Source: an uncultured Candidatus Poseidoniales archaeon
GTDB taxonomy: Archaea; Thermoplasmatota; Poseidoniia; Poseidoniales; Thalassarchaeaceae
Reading direction: 5' to 3'
Length of the DNA: 36,917 bases
Assembly: GCA_902511005.1 (NCBI GenBank)
Contig: CABXDN010000011.1
Span: 1-36,917 of the forward strand
The notes under the pieces are model-generated. The model was not told the DNA's origin. It did not search any database and worked only from the letters and a program-made list of their open reading frames with translations. Position numbers and translations under genes: made by a program. The stretch's first letter is position 1, and every line of letters starts with the position of its first letter. Positions 26,224-35,071 of this stretch are shown here, one piece after another.

Positions 26224-27862
26224 ATTCAACCTCCTCTTCTGAGTTTGTAGAGCCCCATTCTTTAATTCTCTTTACTATACCAACAAGTTCATCTGGCTTG
26301 TACTTACGATCTTCGAAAATAAATTTCGTAAGAACTGGATCTTCAACCATTCGCTGTAATTCTGCGGCTGGCAAAGCATCAAATTCTTCCCTAGATAATG
26401 TATTTAAATTTCTAACTCTTGTTAACAATACTTGCCTTATTTTTTCAGGTTTTTGATAATATTCATAACGCCTTGCATCACCAAAACCATAGTATATTAT
26501 TCTAAAAACATGGCGCCAATTCTCAGGATCTTCTTTTCTAATTAAAACCGCCTCTAGAGTTATAAATAAACCGAGGAAGAGGAGAAGCATGGCCATCCAA
26601 TCATTTGTAAAATAGATTAAAAGATAGTACATTAAATTGTAAGTATCACCAAATAGAGTAGGCTGCTGATGCCTAGATTCATCGAAAATAACAATAGCAT
26701 TAGATGAACTTTGAGCACTAGAATTCCCAATAAGTAAAGATTCGGCAATTATGTCTAATGCCCACTTACGGTTATCATTTGAGGGGACTATGTCATCAAT
26801 ACCTGAATAGAATGAATCATCGTATAATGAATTTGTCAAAATTGACCCGTCGGCTACAAAATGAACTCGACCAGAGTCCGCACCAACGCACAAGCGATCA
26901 GCACAATAGCGAACATATACTGCAAAAGGGCCTACTTCATCTCCATCAATACCAAAAGCAGAAGAACCTATAGTTAGATTCCCATCATCATTAGTGTCGA
27001 GATATGAGTCAAGAGTAGATTTACCAATATCATACCTATTTTCTACAGGATTATATGAACCCGCATTAAATGCTGAGGGTTGATTCGTCAATAAATTATA
27101 ACTTTCTGAAAAGTCCCATTCAGTTTCAGAAATCCATCTATGGGCGCATAATCCCGCTGATTCTTTTGTTAGGCCAGCAGGGAAGGTGGAAATATCATAT
27201 GGATCAGTATCTAAAATATCTATATATCCATCTGTATCTGTATCTCTCAGGCATGGATGAATACTTGATAATGAACCTGAATTTGTTGTGAAATTAAATG
27301 CAGACGAAGTATTAACCCAAATGAAATTATAATCTAACTCCGTGGCATAAGCTTCGCCATCATACAAAGTGTGACCAGAGAATTCTAAACCAAACTGATC
27401 AGCCAGTGTAGAAGAATACCCTTTATCATCCATTAGCAAGACAGTGCCGCCAGCCTCGACAAATTCGTCAATAGCCAATATTTCTGAAGTTGTGTAACCA
27501 GAACCTTCAGAAAATTCAATTACATTTTCATCACCGGTAAATCTAGGTAAAGAAATAGTATCTTTCTCAACCCCAGAAATAACGAAAATAGCCTCTTCCG
27601 GATAATCAATCTCACTCAGAAGTAGAGGACTTGAGACTAGTGCATTTGTTTCGATGCCCATGCTATTAATTTCTGCTCTAAAACGGCCTAAGTCATTCCA
27701 ATCGTCTCCATAGGCAGATTGCTGAGTTTGTCCCTCTGTAACATAAGTTACCGCTATAGTTGAAACAAGAAGTAGGAGCAATATCCAAAAGGCTCCAACT
27801 AACATATTTCGACGAGTTTTGAGAGCGATTAACTTCTGGCTGTAATCGCGGAAATTTGCCAT
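26210..27862 (-). CDS. DUF4350-like membrane protein
   Basis: About 550 residues from ATG 27862 (MANFRDYSQK), with GGTGGGGAG upstream. One N-terminal helix (MLVGAFWILLLLLVSTIAV) and one near residue 425 (WMAMLLLFLGLFITLEAVL) bracket an extracellular domain. The domain begins like a DUF4350 Rossmann unit: DDWNDLGRFRAEINSMGI, then EFVEAGGTVLLMDDKG. In the middle lies a calcium-loop motif, DTDTDGYIDILDTDPYD, of thrombospondin type 3 style. The cytoplasmic tail is charged. In bacteria and archaea DUF4350 genes accompany MoxR/DUF58. It overlaps the DUF58 start by 14 bases, showing tight coupling. Molecular function is unknown. Confidence 0.78.
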   Translation of the reverse strand: MANFRDYSQKLIALKTRRNMLVGAFWILLLLLVSTIAVTYVTEGQTQQSAYGDDWNDLGRFRAEINSMGIETNALVSSPLLLSEIDYPEEAIFVISGVEKDTISLPRFTGDENVIEFSEGSGYTTSEILAIDEFVEAGGTVLLMDDKGYSSTLADQFGLEFSGHTLYDGEAYATELDYNFIWVNTSSAFNFTTNSGSLSSIHPCLRDTDTDGYIDILDTDPYDISTFPAGLTKESAGLCAHRWISETEWDFSESYNLLTNQPSAFNAGSYNPVENRYDIGKSTLDSYLDTNDDGNLTIGSSAFGIDGDEVGPFAVYVRYCADRLCVGADSGRVHFVADGSILTNSLYDDSFYSGIDDIVPSNDNRKWALDIIAESLLIGNSSAQSSSNAIVIFDESRHQQPTLFGDTYNLMYYLLIYFTNDWMAMLLLFLGLFITLEAVLIRKEDPENWRHVFRIIYYGFGDARRYEYYQKPEKIRQVLLTRVRNLNTLSREEFDALPAAELQRMVEDPVLTKFIFEDRKYKPDELVGIVKRIKEWGSTNSEEEVEYVDT

Positions 27863-27950
27863 GCTGCTCCCCACCTAGTCGATATGACAAACAACGAGCC
27901 CGAAGTTCGACTTAAGACGCTTGTGAACGAATGGACGGTTATGCATCATA

Positions 27951-28193
27951 CTATTCTGATAGTTTGATTACCTTACCAATACTTTCAATTTCTTCAACAG
28001 GAACAGACAGAAGACCATTTACAGTAGGCCAAGGTAGGAGTTGAGGGTTGATACCTGTTTCAATCATCACTAAAATATTAGTAATTTGTCCACTCCCTAT
28101 ATCTATGCGAAAATCGGCAACATTGCCTAATTTATCGCCAGCACTATCATGGACCTCAAGATTGACTATTTCTCGACCAAAGGTTACTGGCAT
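27951..28193 (-). CDS. Single PRC-barrel protein
   Basis: 80 residues forming one PRC-barrel: VTFGREIVNLEVHDSAGDKL at the N-terminus, then NVADFRIDIGSGQITNILV and VPVEEIESIGKVIKL. The start (ATG 28193) lies 10 bases after the Cdc48 stop, so both are on one transcript. Single-domain archaeal PRC-barrel proteins include 16S-processing-like factors and the CdpB division proteins that bind SepF in haloarchaea. Which of these this is cannot be decided without alignment. No membrane segment is seen. Confidence 0.82.
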   Translation of the reverse strand: MPVTFGREIVNLEVHDSAGDKLGNVADFRIDIGSGQITNILVMIETGINPQLLPWPTVNGLLSVPVEEIESIGKVIKLSE

Positions 28194-28203
28194 ATCATGT
28201 CCC

Positions 28204-30435
28204 TCACGCTGATTCTATCCCTGAAAGAGTATCTGGTGTACGACGAACAGATTCAAGTCCACTAGTAAGTCGAGCCTCCATTCGATTGTAATAATCCATC
28301 ATTTCCTCTGTAATTGTAGGCCTGACTCTATTAATTGCTTCTTCAAAATGTTTTTTCGATACACTTTTCTTCCCCGCGCGCATAGAAATTAATGCGGCTT
28401 CTCTACAAATTGCTTCAATATCCGCCCCCGTATAATTAACTAATTTTGGCGCCAGTTCTTCAATCTTGAACTTACCTAGAGGCATCGGTTCAGAATGTAT
28501 CTTCAAAATTGCCTTTATTGAATCAATATCTGGAGGAGGTATATGGAGTACACGCTCAAATCTCCCGCTCCTTAACAAGGCTGGATCTAACATTTCTGGC
28601 CGGTTAGTTGCTGCGACAACAATCACGCCTTCCATCGAGTCGACTCCATCCATAGAACTCAGTAATTGATTGACTACTCTATTCATTACATCAGAACCTT
28701 CGCCAGTATTACTCCTTCTTACGCCGGCAATACTTTCAAATTCATCTAAAAAGATAATTGAAGGACTAGATTGTTTCGCCTTCTTGAATAATTCACGTAC
28801 TGCTTTCTCAGAGTCTCCAACCCATTTAGAAATCAACTCAGGTCCTTTAATCGTAATAAAATTCGCTTTCGCTTCATTAGCAATAGCCTTTGCAATCAAA
28901 GTTTTACCGGTCCCTGGTGCACCGAAAAGAACTATTCCTCTAGGAGGAGTTATGCCGAAATGTTCGAACATTTCAGGCTTCGTTAAAGGCCATTCAATAC
29001 TCTCTTTCAATCTCTCTTTAACCTCTGATAGACCCCCTACTTGTTCCCAACTGACTTCAGGTACCTCGAGATATATTTCTCTCAGAGCGCTTGGTTCTAT
29101 TTCCTTAATAGCTAGTTTGAAATCCGCCATTCGGACTTCCATTTTCTCTAGAACTTCTGCGGGAATATGTTCTTCATCTAAATCAATATCTGGGAGATAA
29201 CGGCGGAGTGCCTTCATAGCGGCCTCTCTGACCAAAGCAGAAATATCTGCACCGACGAAACCATGAGTATTATCTAATAGCCAATCTACATCAAAATCAT
29301 CACTTATTGGCATGCCACGTGTATGGATGCCGATAATTTCTGCACGACCGTTTTTATCAGGGACTCCAATCTCTAATTCTCGATCAAAACGCCCTCCGCG
29401 ACGTAGTGCTGGATCAATAGCATCTGGACGATTTGTAGCACCTATTACAATTACATTATCTCTTCCTTGCATACCATCAAGTAAAGTCAATAATTGTGCT
29501 ACAACTCTACGTTCAACTTCGCCACTGACGTCTTCTCTTTTTGGAGCTATTGAATCTAACTCATCTATGAAAATTATTGCTGGAGCATTAGCGGCCGCTT
29601 CATCAAAAATCTCTCTAAGTTGCTTTTCACTTTCACCATAATATTTCGAAATGATTTCAGGGCCATTGATTGAAGTAAAATTAGCCTTTGTTTCAGATGC
29701 TACGGCCTTAGCTATTAGCGTTTTTCCAGTACCAGGTGGGCCATATAATAACACGCCACGAGGCGGATCTATACCCAGTCTGCGGAACAAAATGGGATGT
29801 TTCAAAGGTAATTCAATCATTTCTCTAACTTTCTGTAATTGTTCACCAATTCCACCTATATCCTCATATGAAATTGTCGAAATCGGTTGACCTCCGTCTT
29901 CCTCCTCATCAACTGGTTCTTCTTTGATAATTATTTCAGTATCTGGTAAAACTTGGACTATCCCCTTCGGAGTCGTTTGAACTATTTGAAAAGGTAATGC
30001 TTCAGCAAAAAGAGTCATTCCTGGGATAAATATCCTATCGCCTGAGACTACTGGCCTCTTGTTCAATCCTCTGCGTGCAAAACCCTCTATCCCAGGACCA
30101 AAACGTACTTTCTGTTGTTTGGCCATTACTGGACTCAGAATTAATTTCTGACAGGGTTGAGTTTCTACTTTACGGATTGTTACTTTATCGCCTAAGGATA
30201 CTCCTGCATTCTTTCTTATGATTCCATCAACTCTGATTACACCTAAATTTGCATCTTCAGGGCGGCATCTCCATACGATAGCCGCTGTCTTCTGCTCCCC
30301 TGTAATCTCTACAATATCTCCTGGTTTTAGATTTAAATCATTATCGAAAGGAACTCTGGCTCGACCATGGCCTACATCACTTGGTATCGCCTTGGCTACT
30401 CTAAGTTGTAAGTCTTCTATTCCCTCATCTGACAT
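28204..30435 (-). CDS. Cdc48/VAT-type AAA ATPase
   Basis: A hexameric unfoldase that feeds proteins to the proteasome or dismantles complexes. 743 residues. The Cdc48 N-domain (about 1-175: [20 protein letters not shown] and onwards) is followed by D1 with Walker A GPPGTGKT (232-239) and Walker [11 protein letters not shown], then D2 with GAPGTGKT at about 508 and [10 protein letters not shown]. Arginine-finger regions are [11 protein letters not shown] and [11 protein letters not shown]. The SD preceding ATG 30435 is GAGGG. The D2 Walker A carries Ala in place of the first Pro, as is common. It is divergent from the aldehyde dehydrogenase gene. It may partner the PRC-barrel gene encoded next. 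Confidence 0.96.
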   Translation of the reverse strand: MSDEGIEDLQLRVAKAIPSDVGHGRARVPFDNDLNLKPGDIVEITGEQKTAAIVWRCRPEDANLGVIRVDGIIRKNAGVSLGDKVTIRKVETQPCQKLILSPVMAKQQKVRFGPGIEGFARRGLNKRPVVSGDRIFIPGMTLFAEALPFQIVQTTPKGIVQVLPDTEIIIKEEPVDEEEDGGQPISTISYEDIGGIGEQLQKVREMIELPLKHPILFRRLGIDPPRGVLLYGPPGTGKTLIAKAVASETKANFTSINGPEIISKYYGESEKQLREIFDEAAANAPAIIFIDELDSIAPKREDVSGEVERRVVAQLLTLLDGMQGRDNVIVIGATNRPDAIDPALRRGGRFDRELEIGVPDKNGRAEIIGIHTRGMPISDDFDVDWLLDNTHGFVGADISALVREAAMKALRRYLPDIDLDEEHIPAEVLEKMEVRMADFKLAIKEIEPSALREIYLEVPEVSWEQVGGLSEVKERLKESIEWPLTKPEMFEHFGITPPRGIVLFGAPGTGKTLIAKAIANEAKANFITIKGPELISKWVGDSEKAVRELFKKAKQSSPSIIFLDEFESIAGVRRSNTGEGSDVMNRVVNQLLSSMDGVDSMEGVIVVAATNRPEMLDPALLRSGRFERVLHIPPPDIDSIKAILKIHSEPMPLGKFKIEELAPKLVNYTGADIEAICREAALISMRAGKKSVSKKHFEEAINRVRPTITEEMMDYYNRMEARLTSGLESVRRTPDTLSGIESA

Positions 30436-30470
30436 TCGACATCGCCCTCAACAAACCTTTCTATTCATCA

Positions 30471-30486
30471 AGGCATTTAAGGCATT
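30471..30486. repeat. Direct repeat AGGCATT x2 in the cdc48/ALDH divergent gap
   Basis: AGGCATT occurs at 30471-30477 and again at 30480-30486, a 9-base period close to one helical turn. It lies about 36 bases upstream of the cdc48 start and about 90 bases before the aldehyde dehydrogenase start. It could be a regulator site or chance. Confidence 0.25.
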
Positions 30487-30524
30487 GTAATTGTAGATGT
30501 GAAATGAATATTAGATAAAATAGG

Positions 30525-30530
30525 TATAAT
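30525..30530 (+). promoter_or_regulatory. TATA-like box of the aldehyde dehydrogenase gene
   Basis: TATAAT within AAATAGGTATAATATTG. It predicts a transcript start close to 30552, so a start at ATG 30576 has a leader of about 24 bases, while TTG 30549 would precede the predicted transcript start. Confidence 0.4.
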
Positions 30531-30575
30531 ATTGTTTGAGAAGGTTTCTTGATAGAACTGTATTTCGCAAGGTAC

Positions 30576-32204
30576 ATGACTAACGTGCTAGAATCAGGAT
30601 TTGAATTCATGGATGCCACTAATCCCAATGGCAGTCCAAAGATAAAAGGGTATAATATAATCAATGGAAAACTACAATCTGCAAGTAATGGTGAAACATT
30701 TGAAAGTAGAAACCCTGCACTTCTAGCAGACTGTTTAGGAGAATTCCCTTTATCTACAAAAGACGATGTGCATCAGGCACTTAAGGCAGCTAGAGATGCT
30801 TTCTCTTCATGGTCAGCAACACCAGCACCTACAAGGGGGCAGATCATTGGAAATATGGGCAGACTACTTATGGAATACAAAGATGATATTGTGAGAGTTG
30901 AAACAAGGGAAATCGGGAAAACACTCAAAGAAAGTGCAGGTTCAGTTCAAGAAGCAATCGATACATGCTTATTTTTCCAATCAGAAGGAAGAAGGCTATA
31001 TGGCCAGACAGTGAATTCGGAATTACCTGATAAAGAGTTATTCACTTACAGAAGACCTCTGGGAGTTTGTGGAATAATTAATGCTTGTAATTTCCCAGCC
31101 GCTGTTCCTTTCTGGAAAATGATTCCTGCAATAATGTGTGGAAACACTTGCGTTTGGAAGAGTCCACAGGATGCACCTTTACTTTCATTCATGTTAGCGA
31201 GAATAATGCATGAATCAGGATTACCTAATGGAGTAATCAACCTAGTGCATGGAAAAGGTAGTGGAGCCGGGCAGCATCTTGTTGATGCAGTTGATGAAGG
31301 TTTGGTGAATAAGATAAGTTTCACTGGTTCTACATCTGTTGGGAAAATGATTGGAGAAGTTTGTGGCAGAAATCTAGTCTCAGCGAGCCTAGAACTCGGA
31401 GGGAAAAATCCTCTAGTAATTATGCCAAGTGCGAATATGGAAAATGCTGTAGAAGGAGCTTATTGGGCAGGTTTTGGTACAGCAGGACAACGTTGTACAA
31501 GTCTTGGAAACCTAATTATACATGAAGATATTTATGATGAATTTATTGAAAAATTAATGGAGAAAGTTGAATCTACCACGATTGGAGACTCAATGGTTCA
31601 CGAAAATGTTCTATACGGCCCTATGCTATCTGAAAAATATGCAAATGACTTCCTAAAAGACTTACAGTTATGTGAGAAAAGTTCTGCGAGAAAGCTTTGG
31701 GGGAATGGCAGAATAACTTCCGATAACAAACCTAAAAATTTCCTTGGAACACCTGAAGATGGAGTATACATGTGGCCTCATGTTTATGTTGATGTGACTG
31801 AAGACATGGATTGTTTTCATGAAGAAATATTTGGACCGGCTATTACTATTGTGAAAGCAAAGAATTTCGAACATGCATTGCATTTAGCAAATGCGTCTCC
31901 TTATGGCCTTTCAAGTGCTATATACACGAACGATCGTTTAGAAGCATACCGTTATAAAACCGGAATTAAAGCAGGAATGACTGGAATAAATAATTCAACA
32001 ACAGGTGCAGAAGCTCACTTGCCATTTGGAGGAGTGAAGGGAAGTGGGAACGGAACTAGAGAATCGGGAATCTGGGTAATTGAAGCCTATTCATATTGGC
32101 ACGCAGTTAACGATGAATTGTCAGGCAAGTTACAACTTGCTCAGATGGATGTAGAAGATATTGAACTTATTGAAGAAAAGGTAGATTATTCATCCTTGGC
32201 TTAA
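30576..32204 (+). CDS. NAD(P)-dependent aldehyde dehydrogenase, ALDH7-like
   Basis: Oxidises an aldehyde to its acid. About 542 residues from ATG 30576. The Rossmann region shows IINACNFPAAVPFWKMIPA and SFTGSTSVGK. The catalytic Glu is in LELGGKNPLVI and the nucleophile in FGTAGQRCTS. The C-terminal block STTGAEAHLPFGGVKGSGNG with the following TRESG resembles alpha-aminoadipic-semialdehyde (ALDH7) relatives more than betaine or succinate-semialdehyde enzymes. Other starts are possible (TTG 30549, ATG 30609). The substrate is not known; lysine or piperideine metabolism is a guess from the family. The residues after about 515 (LAQMDVEDIELIEEK) form an extra acidic tail. Confidence 0.9.
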   Translation: MTNVLESGFEFMDATNPNGSPKIKGYNIINGKLQSASNGETFESRNPALLADCLGEFPLSTKDDVHQALKAARDAFSSWSATPAPTRGQIIGNMGRLLMEYKDDIVRVETREIGKTLKESAGSVQEAIDTCLFFQSEGRRLYGQTVNSELPDKELFTYRRPLGVCGIINACNFPAAVPFWKMIPAIMCGNTCVWKSPQDAPLLSFMLARIMHESGLPNGVINLVHGKGSGAGQHLVDAVDEGLVNKISFTGSTSVGKMIGEVCGRNLVSASLELGGKNPLVIMPSANMENAVEGAYWAGFGTAGQRCTSLGNLIIHEDIYDEFIEKLMEKVESTTIGDSMVHENVLYGPMLSEKYANDFLKDLQLCEKSSARKLWGNGRITSDNKPKNFLGTPEDGVYMWPHVYVDVTEDMDCFHEEIFGPAITIVKAKNFEHALHLANASPYGLSSAIYTNDRLEAYRYKTGIKAGMTGINNSTTGAEAHLPFGGVKGSGNGTRESGIWVIEAYSYWHAVNDELSGKLQLAQMDVEDIELIEEKVDYSSLA

Positions 32205-32430
32205 ACCATCATCTCTCCACATTACGGACAGGGTAAAGTGGGTAACCAAACTCCGAGCATATACCCACAATTAGTGTAAATTGATGATTCAAGGTCATCG
32301 AAAACATCCATCTTTATCAGATATTTGGACACATTATGCATAATTACACTTATCAATAATTATTATGCTAAGAAGCAATCACTTATTGCTCGCCTTTCGT
32401 TCGCAGCACTAGTAAGGTAGGAGCATTTCA
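32205..32430 (+). promoter_or_regulatory. Non-coding leader/promoter region of the sdh operon, with three dyads
   Basis: 226 bases without a gene. It holds three dyads: TTATGCATAA (32334-32343), AATAATTATT (32355-32364, also the best TATA candidate), and AGCAAT-CACTT-ATTGCT (32374-32390). The last lies between the TATA candidate and the predicted start near 32388, where a repressor would act. The leader ends with TAGGAG (32418-32423), 7 bases before ATG 32431. I see no tRNA or riboswitch fold in the rest. Confidence 0.4.
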
Positions 32431-33231
32431 ATGTCTAATGCAATCAAACTCCCCATGGAAAAAGGATTTGGTAAAACCGATCGTATTGACAAATGGTGGT
32501 CTCAACCTTTTTGGATGGGTTTTGGTCTAACTTTGGCATTAGTATATACAGCCCTCAGAGTTGTAGTTTGGGATGGCGACATACAGTACGAGGACCATAG
32601 AGTCACATCCCCTATTTTTTCTCCTGACGTAATTCATATCTTCGATCTAGATACTCCAAAATGGATGAATTCTGCATTACTAATTCTTTGGATACCTTTT
32701 GGTTTTAGAGGCACTTGTTACTACATGAGAAGAGTCTACCACAGAGTATTTTTCCAAAATCCTACTGCATGTGTTGTTGCAAAACCAGAGATTAACTATC
32801 GTATAGGATACAAAGGCGAGACTGGATTGTTTGTGTTGAATAATTTACATCGATATATGCTATATTTAGCAATAATAATACTCTCAATGAAAGTATATGA
32901 CGTATACCATACAATGTGGTTCCATGGTGATGATGGTACTGAATCATTCGGAATATCCGTGGGAACATTGGTTTTGGCCACTGAATCAATTTTACTATTC
33001 ATGTATGTTGCGTCCTGCCATGCATTCAGACACCTCTTTGGAGGTGGCATGAATCAATGGAGAAATGGAATAAGTGGCGTTGTAGGAAGATTATACATAA
33101 AAATTAGTGACTTGAATGTTGACCATGCATTTTGGTTCTGGACTAGCTTAGTCATGGTATTTTTAGGCGATTTATTTGTTTGGGCTGTGGCAGAAGGAAT
33201 GATCAGTGACTGGAGATGGATAATTACTTGA
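32431..33231 (+). CDS. sdhC: Succinate dehydrogenase membrane anchor, type F (Sdh1-like) candidate
   Basis: 266 residues and the only anchor gene of the operon. About five transmembrane helices: 27-47, 80-98, 139-160, 176-196 and 234-256. GFRGTCYYMRRVYHRVFF and PTACVV are shared, as I recall them, with the anchors of actinobacterial Sdh1. Conserved-looking metal ligands are C96, C114, H140, H160, C196, H197 and H201. Type F complex II of Mycobacterium smegmatis carries a membrane-embedded Rieske [2Fe-2S] cluster bound by Cys and His in this subunit; by analogy, two Cys and two His here may do the same instead of heme b. A dihaem type B anchor is the alternative. Shine-Dalgarno TAGGAG, spacing 7. 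The next gene starts 12 bases on. Confidence 0.8.
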   Translation: MSNAIKLPMEKGFGKTDRIDKWWSQPFWMGFGLTLALVYTALRVVVWDGDIQYEDHRVTSPIFSPDVIHIFDLDTPKWMNSALLILWIPFGFRGTCYYMRRVYHRVFFQNPTACVVAKPEINYRIGYKGETGLFVLNNLHRYMLYLAIIILSMKVYDVYHTMWFHGDDGTESFGISVGTLVLATESILLFMYVASCHAFRHLFGGGMNQWRNGISGVVGRLYIKISDLNVDHAFWFWTSLVMVFLGDLFVWAVAEGMISDWRWIIT

Positions 33232-33242
33232 GAGGTGATGAT

Positions 33243-35069
33243 ATGAACGAAGATTATACTATTCACGAACATGATGTTGTGATAATTGGTGCTGGAGGTG
33301 CTGGATTAAGAGCAGCTATTGAAGCAAGTAAGGCAGGAGTAAGTGTAGCTATGATTTGTAAATCGATGTTAGGTAAGGCACATACAGTAATGGCCGAAGG
33401 AGGAGCTGCTGCTGCCTTAGGGAACAAAGATCCGCGAGACAATTGGCAAACTCATTTTAGAGATACCATGAAAGGTGGAAAATATCTAAATGATTGGCGA
33501 ATGGCAAAGATTCATGCACAACAAGCACCAGATAGAATTAGAGAATTAGAAACATGGGGGGCTGTTTTTGATAGAACACCTAAAGGCCTTACTAATCAGC
33601 GTAATTTCGGAGGGCACACATATCCAAGATTGGCACACATAGGAGACGCAACTGGACTTGAGTTAATCAGAACTTTACAGGAGAAAGGAGTCCATATGGG
33701 CATGGATATCTACATGGAATTCACAGTCCGTAGATTATTCAAAACAGATGGAAAAATCTCTGGATGCTTTGCGTACAATAGGAATGATGGGACTTTACAT
33801 GTATTCAAGGCTAAAACCGTAGTAATGGCTACAGGCGGAGCCACTAGATGCTGGTCAGTTTGTTCAGGATCATGGGAATACACAGGAGAAGGTTACGCAT
33901 TAGCATATTGGGCTGGTGCTGAGATGGGAGATATGGAATTCATTCAGTTCCATCCAACTGGAATGATATGGCCGCCTTCTGTAAAAGGAATTTTAGTCAC
34001 CGAGGGAGTTAGAGGAGAAGGAGGAATGCTTACAAATTCAGAAGGAAAAAGATTCATGTTCGATTATGTTCCTGAAATGTATAAAGATGAATTTGCAGAT
34101 ACAGAAGAAGAGGCTTTAGAGTGGGTTTCTGAGATTGTTGATGGGAAACTAGCAACTGTACGTAGACCTCCCGAATTATTGACCCGAGATGTCGTTGCAA
34201 AGGCAATAAATTCAGAAAGAGATGCAGGTAGAGCAAGTGCTCATGGAGGCGCATATCTAGATATTTCATGGAGAGAACCGGAACAGGTTAGGAAAAAATT
34301 ACCTGGTATGTATCATCAATTCAAAGAACTAGCCGCAGTAGATATCACAACCGAAAAAATGGAAGTTGGACCTACTGCTCATTACGTGATGGGAGGGATA
34401 AAGGTTCATCCTGAAACACAAGAAACTACTGTCCCTAGAATGTTTGCTGCAGGGGAAGCAGCAACAGGACTACATGGTGCTAATCGACTTGGCGGAAACT
34501 CACTTTCTGACTTGATTGTTTTCGGAAAAATTGCAGGAGAAAATGCTGCTATTACCGCTAAAGAATTGACAGAATTCCTCGTAATAAATCCTGTAGAAAT
34601 TGATGAGGCTATTAAAGAAACTATGGCGCCCTTAAATCGTAAAAATGGAGAAAATCCAGCTAAAGTCGTAGAAGATCTAAGGGAAATGATGCAAGAAAAA
34701 GTAGGCATTATTCGTACTGAAAAGTTACTAAAAGAAGCTTTGAAAGATTTGGATGAATTAGAAATCCGAGAAAAAAATACATCAGTAGGGGCTAGTAAAA
34801 TATACAATCCAGGATGGCATCAAGCATTGGAGATAGGTGCTATGATAGATGTTAGTAGAATGTGTGCATTAGCTGCTTTACATCGAGAGGAATCTAGAGG
34901 AGGGCATACCAGAGATGATTTCCCTACACCTGATTACAAGTACTGGGGTAAGATAAATAGTGTCATTGTTAAGAAAGATAGTATGGAAATAGAGCATCGA
35001 AGATACCCAAAGATTGATGATGAATTAAAACAATTATTAGATATTGAAGATTTACATGAGGAGGAATGA
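33243..35069 (+). CDS. sdhA: Succinate dehydrogenase flavoprotein subunit
   Basis: Oxidises succinate to fumarate. 608 residues from ATG 33243, with GAGGTGA four bases upstream. The FAD-binding motif is VVIIGAGGAGLRAA at about 12-25; the His that binds FAD covalently in the family is H47 in GKAHTVMAEGG. Further motifs are NFGGHTYPRLAHIGD at about 117, the substrate-site loop EGVRGEGGML, PTAHYVMGG, and GLHGANRLGGNSL. DNWQTHFRDTMKGGKYLNDW is closer in style to actinobacterial Sdh1 than to E. coli SdhA. It overlaps the following gene region by four bases, supporting one operon. Confidence 0.96.
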   Translation: MNEDYTIHEHDVVIIGAGGAGLRAAIEASKAGVSVAMICKSMLGKAHTVMAEGGAAAALGNKDPRDNWQTHFRDTMKGGKYLNDWRMAKIHAQQAPDRIRELETWGAVFDRTPKGLTNQRNFGGHTYPRLAHIGDATGLELIRTLQEKGVHMGMDIYMEFTVRRLFKTDGKISGCFAYNRNDGTLHVFKAKTVVMATGGATRCWSVCSGSWEYTGEGYALAYWAGAEMGDMEFIQFHPTGMIWPPSVKGILVTEGVRGEGGMLTNSEGKRFMFDYVPEMYKDEFADTEEEALEWVSEIVDGKLATVRRPPELLTRDVVAKAINSERDAGRASAHGGAYLDISWREPEQVRKKLPGMYHQFKELAAVDITTEKMEVGPTAHYVMGGIKVHPETQETTVPRMFAAGEAATGLHGANRLGGNSLSDLIVFGKIAGENAAITAKELTEFLVINPVEIDEAIKETMAPLNRKNGENPAKVVEDLREMMQEKVGIIRTEKLLKEALKDLDELEIREKNTSVGASKIYNPGWHQALEIGAMIDVSRMCALAALHREESRGGHTRDDFPTPDYKYWGKINSVIVKKDSMEIEHRRYPKIDDELKQLLDIEDLHEEE

Positions 35070-35071
35070 GA

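Noticed and set aside
27884-27967. A 27-codon plus-strand frame in the gap between the DUF4350-like and PRC-barrel genes
   Set aside because: Reads plausibly as protein (MTNNEPEVRLK) but is very short, overlaps the PRC 3' end and has no ribosome site.
28670-29200. A 176-codon open frame antisense to cdc48
   Set aside because: It lies entirely within the conserved D2 ATPase coding region and has no recognisable protein features.
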